From assembly GCA_910577515.1 (NCBI GenBank), contig CAJTLW010000001.1, positions 1 to 64,000 on the forward strand: DNA of 64,000 nucleotides, written 5' to 3'. The notes under the pieces were generated by a model. That model saw nothing but the letters and a program-made list of their open reading frames with translations, ran no database searches and had not been told where the DNA came from. The translations under genes were made by a program, and so were the position numbers. Positions 60,733 to 64,000 of the stretch are shown one piece after another. Each line of letters starts with the position of its first letter. The stretch's first letter is position 1. The DNA is from an uncultured Vampirovibrio sp. (GTDB lineage: Bacteria > Cyanobacteriota > Vampirovibrionia > Gastranaerophilales > Gastranaerophilaceae).

Positions 60733-62022
60733 ATGAGTATTAAACATCAGATATTAAACAGTTTATCCGACATTCTGGAGTTAGATTATTCGGGTACTAA
60801 TGATAATAAGTTTTATTCAGATTTACTTTCTAACCTGAGAGAAGAACTTGATTATACATTTTCATTTGTTTATTTTCTTGATGATGTTTCGCTTTCAAAA
60901 AAGGCGCAGTATTGTTCAAAAAGTGTCAAAAACAGTTTTTTTGAGGATAATTTAGATATTTTCGACAGCAATAAAAATGTGCAGCTTTTAAAATTTCTAA
61001 ATTCAAATAATAAGAAAACTTTTTGTGTTTCTGATAATGAAATTAAAGAATACTTGAATACTGAAGTAAATTTATCCGGTTATTTCTTTCTTGTTTCCAA
61101 ACTTTTAGTTAAAAATTCGTTTTTTGGTTTTGTTGTTTTGCTAAAAGATGGAAACTTTAGCAGTGATGAAATTGCCATTGTTAACCTTTATTTGAGTATA
61201 TATTCATATTTAATTAAAGATTATGAATTAAATAATGTATTTAAAATGCAGCTTTCTTTATTGCAGGATGCAATAACTGATAAAGAAAACGCTTATAAAA
61301 TAATCGAAAAACAAAATAAAAAACTTATTCAATCCGATAATGTTAAAACAAGCTTTCTGGCAAATGTTTCCCATGAGTTAAGAACCCCTTTAAATGCTAT
61401 TATAGGTTTTTCAGATGTTCTTTTGGGTGAAGTATTTGGCAAATTGAATGATAAACAGGCTGAATATATTAAAGATATTAATCTTTCAAGCGTTCATTTA
61501 TTAGGGCTTATTAACAGTTTACTTGATTTTTCAAAAATTGAATCAGGGGCTGTAAAGTTAAATTTATCTGAATTTGAACCCAAGCGGGCTATCGGTGAAG
61601 TAATTAATCTCTTGACGCCTCTTTTATCTGCAAAAGAAATTAAACTTATATATGAGAGTGGTGAGAAAAGTTCAATTTGTGCAGATTATCAAAAATTTCA
61701 GCAAATTCTTTTTAACCTTATAGGTAATGCTATAAAATTTTCCCCTCAAAAAGGAAAAATTTTGGTTAGAACATATAATGATGGGGAATATTTTATATTA
61801 GAGGTGGAAGATTTTGGCATTGGTATTGAAAAAAAGTATCATAACTTCATATTTAAAAAGTTTACACAAATTGATAACATTTATACTAAAACTGGTACCT
61901 CAACAGGTTTAGGGCTTGCAATTGTGAAAGAATATGCAAAATTGCATAAAGGAAAAATCCATGTTGTATCAAAACCAGGCCAAGGCTCAACTTTTGTGGT
62001 AAGATTAAGAAACAGACTTTAA
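60733..62022 (+). CDS. Cytoplasmic sensor histidine kinase
   Basis: A 429-aa kinase. The N-terminal 180 residues are a GAF-like sensor without transmembrane helices. Next come a short coiled coil and HisKA (SFLANVSHELRTPLNAIIGF, phosphorylated His near 213). The HATPase domain follows, with N box LIGNAIKFSP, DFGIGIEKKY and GTSTGLGLAIVKEY. It would autophosphorylate in response to a cytoplasmic signal. No receiver-domain regulator is adjacent; the preceding winged-helix gene lacks a phosphorylation domain. Confidence 0.9.
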   Translation: MSIKHQILNSLSDILELDYSGTNDNKFYSDLLSNLREELDYTFSFVYFLDDVSLSKKAQYCSKSVKNSFFEDNLDIFDSNKNVQLLKFLNSNNKKTFCVSDNEIKEYLNTEVNLSGYFFLVSKLLVKNSFFGFVVLLKDGNFSSDEIAIVNLYLSIYSYLIKDYELNNVFKMQLSLLQDAITDKENAYKIIEKQNKKLIQSDNVKTSFLANVSHELRTPLNAIIGFSDVLLGEVFGKLNDKQAEYIKDINLSSVHLLGLINSLLDFSKIESGAVKLNLSEFEPKRAIGEVINLLTPLLSAKEIKLIYESGEKSSICADYQKFQQILFNLIGNAIKFSPQKGKILVRTYNDGEYFILEVEDFGIGIEKKYHNFIFKKFTQIDNIYTKTGTSTGLGLAIVKEYAKLHKGKIHVVSKPGQGSTFVVRLRNRL

Positions 62023-62058
62023 TCCGTTCATACAAGTATTATATTAAGGATAGAAATT

Positions 62059-63201
62059 ATGGAAAGCAGAAATATTTACAGATTCATTGATTCTTTAAAT
62101 GTGAGCAGGGGGTGGAAGAACACTTTCAAAAAAATACAAGTTGCATATTTTCATAATTTTTATCAAGGAAAGGCTAATAATGTGCATCTATGGCGCTATG
62201 GGCAGCCTGTGATAAGCTATGGTGCATCTGACAGGTTTAAATTTTTTACAAGATTTAACTTTTTTGCACTTATATTTGGGCCTTTATATTATCTTGCAAA
62301 ATTTATGTTTATTAAAGGGTTGTTTTTGCTTTTAATTGAAGCGGGATTGATTTATTATTTTGATTTTCCTATAGCTTATTTGGCTATTTTTATACATATT
62401 TATGCTGCAATTCTTGCTAACGCTGATTATTTTACACACAAGGTCTTGAATCATAAGGATGTAAGGGAAAATCCGGAGTATCTTTCAGATTATATTGATG
62501 AAAATTTTATAAAATCGACATTAAAAGAGCCTAACTATTATTTTCCCTTTGTTATGTCTTGTCTGTTATTTGGTGCGTTGGCTATTTATTTTATTGGGAG
62601 CGAATTTGCAACTGATGCAAAATATCAGCAAATTGTAAATAATAAGCAAAAAATTTGCAATGATACAAGTTCTTGTACAAACATTGTACATACTTCGCTA
62701 AATAATATTAAGGCCGGTAAAGAGCCTGTAGCTGCTGAATATTTTAATTTGGGGGCTGCTTATTATCACCTTAATAATAAACAAAATGCCTTAAATGCAC
62801 TAAATCAATCTACAACAAAAGACCCTGAATATTTTCCGCCATACATTTTAAAAGGCATTATTTATACTGAAATAAAACAATACAGCTATGCAAGAGCAAG
62901 CTATGAAAAGGCGCTTTCTATATATCCTAGAGGAAAATTTTTATATTATCTTTTAGGAAGTGCATATTATAAAGAAGGTAAATATATAGAAGCTGAAGAA
63001 AACTTTGAAAAAGCCGTGAAAGCTTATCCTAAAAAGCCTTCCTATGTTGAAGCTCTTGCATATACGAAAATTTATCTTAAAGATACAAAAGGTGCAAAAG
63101 CTGATTTAGAAAAGGCTATTAAACTTCTTAAAAATGAAGATTCAACAAAAAATGTAGCAAGAATTGAAGCACTTGAAAGGTATGCACAAAATTTAAGATA
63201 A
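62059..63201 (+). CDS. Membrane protein with DUF2628-like N-terminus and TPR repeats
   Basis: A 380-aa protein. The first 170 residues contain a DUF2628-like membrane region (FFTRFNFFALIFGPLYYLAKF, LFLLLIEAGLIYY, IAYLAIFIHIYAAILANADYF). Another transmembrane helix follows near 170-190 (FVMSCLLFGALAIYFIG). Residues 220-375 are TPR repeats (AEYFNLGAAYYHLNNKQNAL, ARASYEKALSIYP, AEENFEKAVKAYP). The TPR part would face the periplasm or cytoplasm as a scaffold. AAGGAT precedes the ATG, and the gene follows the kinase by 36 bases, so they may be cotranscribed. Confidence 0.8.
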   Translation: MESRNIYRFIDSLNVSRGWKNTFKKIQVAYFHNFYQGKANNVHLWRYGQPVISYGASDRFKFFTRFNFFALIFGPLYYLAKFMFIKGLFLLLIEAGLIYYFDFPIAYLAIFIHIYAAILANADYFTHKVLNHKDVRENPEYLSDYIDENFIKSTLKEPNYYFPFVMSCLLFGALAIYFIGSEFATDAKYQQIVNNKQKICNDTSSCTNIVHTSLNNIKAGKEPVAAEYFNLGAAYYHLNNKQNALNALNQSTTKDPEYFPPYILKGIIYTEIKQYSYARASYEKALSIYPRGKFLYYLLGSAYYKEGKYIEAEENFEKAVKAYPKKPSYVEALAYTKIYLKDTKGAKADLEKAIKLLKNEDSTKNVARIEALERYAQNLR

Positions 63202-63226
63202 TAATAAACGTTTTAAATGAGGCGCT

Positions 63227-64000
63227 TTATTTATCAAGTATCTTCTTTGTTCTAAAATTATGGCATACACCGCAGTTTGAGCATTTTGTTTCACAAGGAA
63301 CGGTAGTTAAAGCTTCTTTGGCTCTATTGTATTCGTTTTCAAACCATTCTTTATTTATGCCTGTATCTATAATATCCCAAGGTAATGTGTTGCCGTAGGA
63401 ATAATTTTTTGTTGTTTCTTTATCAATATTTAAGCCACATTCTTCGGCTGTTTTGTAATATAAATCATAATTAATATTTTCTTCCCAAGAATCAAGATAA
63501 GAGCCTTTTTTATAAAGAGAATATATAAAATCGTTTAATCTAATATCACCTCTTGTAAAAAAAGCTTCAAATTGTGATACAACAGGGTTATGGAAATTTA
63601 ATTTTATATTTTTAAATGAACCGTTTTTAAGTTTATCCCTCATATATGAGATTTTTTCTTTAACAATTGAAGGTAAATTTTGAGGGCAAATTCCAAACGG
63701 CGTAAAGGGCTTTGGAACAAAGGTCGCAATAGAACAAGTTATTTTTGGTAATCTAAATTTTTTCAATCTGCATTGCGTGTTTATTTTGTCTAAAAGGTCT
63801 ATAATTCCGTCTAAATCAGCGTATTCTTCAAATGGAAGCCCTATTATAAAATAAAATTTAATTTTATCCCATCCATTTTCAACGCTTGCAAGAGTAGCAT
63901 TTATAATTTGTTCTTCGGTTAAATTTTTATTTATAATATCACGCATTCTCTGGCTTCCAGCTTCAGGAGCAATTGTAACAGAACCTTTTCTTGCCCCATG
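63227..64000 (-). CDS. Radical SAM protein (5' end outside window)
   Basis: The frame stays open to the window edge and reads HGARKGSVTIAPEAGSQRMRD at its visible start, so the true start lies beyond 64000; the ATG at 63946 is internal. SVTIAPEAGSQRMR, YFIIGLPFE and PKPFTPF are typical of the radical SAM family with N-terminal B12-binding domain (TIGR03960 type). The catalytic CxxxCxxC would be in the missing part. A C-terminal Cys cluster (CETKCSNCGVCHNF) closes the protein. The substrate of this family is not established. Confidence 0.8.
   Translation of the reverse strand, partial: HGARKGSVTIAPEAGSQRMRDIINKNLTEEQIINATLASVENGWDKIKFYFIIGLPFEEYADLDGIIDLLDKINTQCRLKKFRLPKITCSIATFVPKPFTPFGICPQNLPSIVKEKISYMRDKLKNGSFKNIKLNFHNPVVSQFEAFFTRGDIRLNDFIYSLYKKGSYLDSWEENINYDLYYKTAEECGLNIDKETTKNYSYGNTLPWDIIDTGINKEWFENEYNRAKEALTTVPCETKCSNCGVCHNFRTKKILDK

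Overview
The window looks like chromosome of a low-GC, Gram-negative, cyanobacteria-related gut bacterium, most likely Candidatus Gastranaerophilales (Melainabacteria/Vampirovibrionia). The basis is AT-rich codon use, an OmpH/Skp-type periplasmic chaperone, and a HAD phosphatase of the type that sits beside hisB in cyanobacteria-like genomes, here fused to hisC. There are also several lineage-style proteins that resemble no common family. The taxonomic call is inference; no rRNA or marker gene is present.

Region 1 (1-5.3 kb) is a diversity-generating retroelement (DGR). An avd-like accessory gene and a DGR-type reverse transcriptase are transcribed leftward into an array of eight tandem cassettes of about 385 bp (452 bp in one interval). 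Each cassette holds an open, Cys- and Asn-rich variable coding segment with no consistent start codon, separated by a conserved spacer of about 55 bp. A diverged fragment with a similar C-terminal signature lies alone at 8.9-9.2 kb. No separate template repeat was found, so the cassettes themselves may be templates, silent donors or dead targets.

Region 2 (5.3-13.1 kb) is core: tRNA-Ser, OmpH/Skp, two overlapping PlsC-like acyltransferases, a membrane protein of unknown function, a DUF378 protein, a secreted regulatory-like-domain protein, hisC-phosphatase plus hisB, and tRNA-Met.

Region 3 (13.1-45 kb) is a defence island beginning directly after tRNA-Met. In order it carries a nuclease-helicase (DUF2075 type), HicAB-like toxin-antitoxin, a 1240-aa nuclease/STAND-like NTPase, a Mu-like transposon, an Mrr endonuclease with small partners, type I restriction-modification (hsdMSR), Hachiman (HamAB) with an unrecognised third gene, an SF1 helicase with a C-terminal nuclease-like domain, a compact tyrosine recombinase and HipBA. 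The first three units and the transposase are each preceded by a recurring intergenic module. It contains TTGCAC and inverted GTGCAA boxes phased at 10 bp, plus promoter-like and terminator-like parts. These modules look like transposon ends left behind by nested insertions or a shared regulatory/recombination element.

Region 4 (45-64 kb) returns to core and lineage genes: a tiny ORF, tRNA-Ser, three small proteins with shared termini, clpC, rpiB, and large repeat-rich proteins with coiled coil, LysM-like, YD-like, annexin-like and Asp-Ser/Thr repeat segments. These are followed by fbaA, a winged-helix protein, a histidine kinase, a TPR membrane protein and a truncated radical SAM gene.
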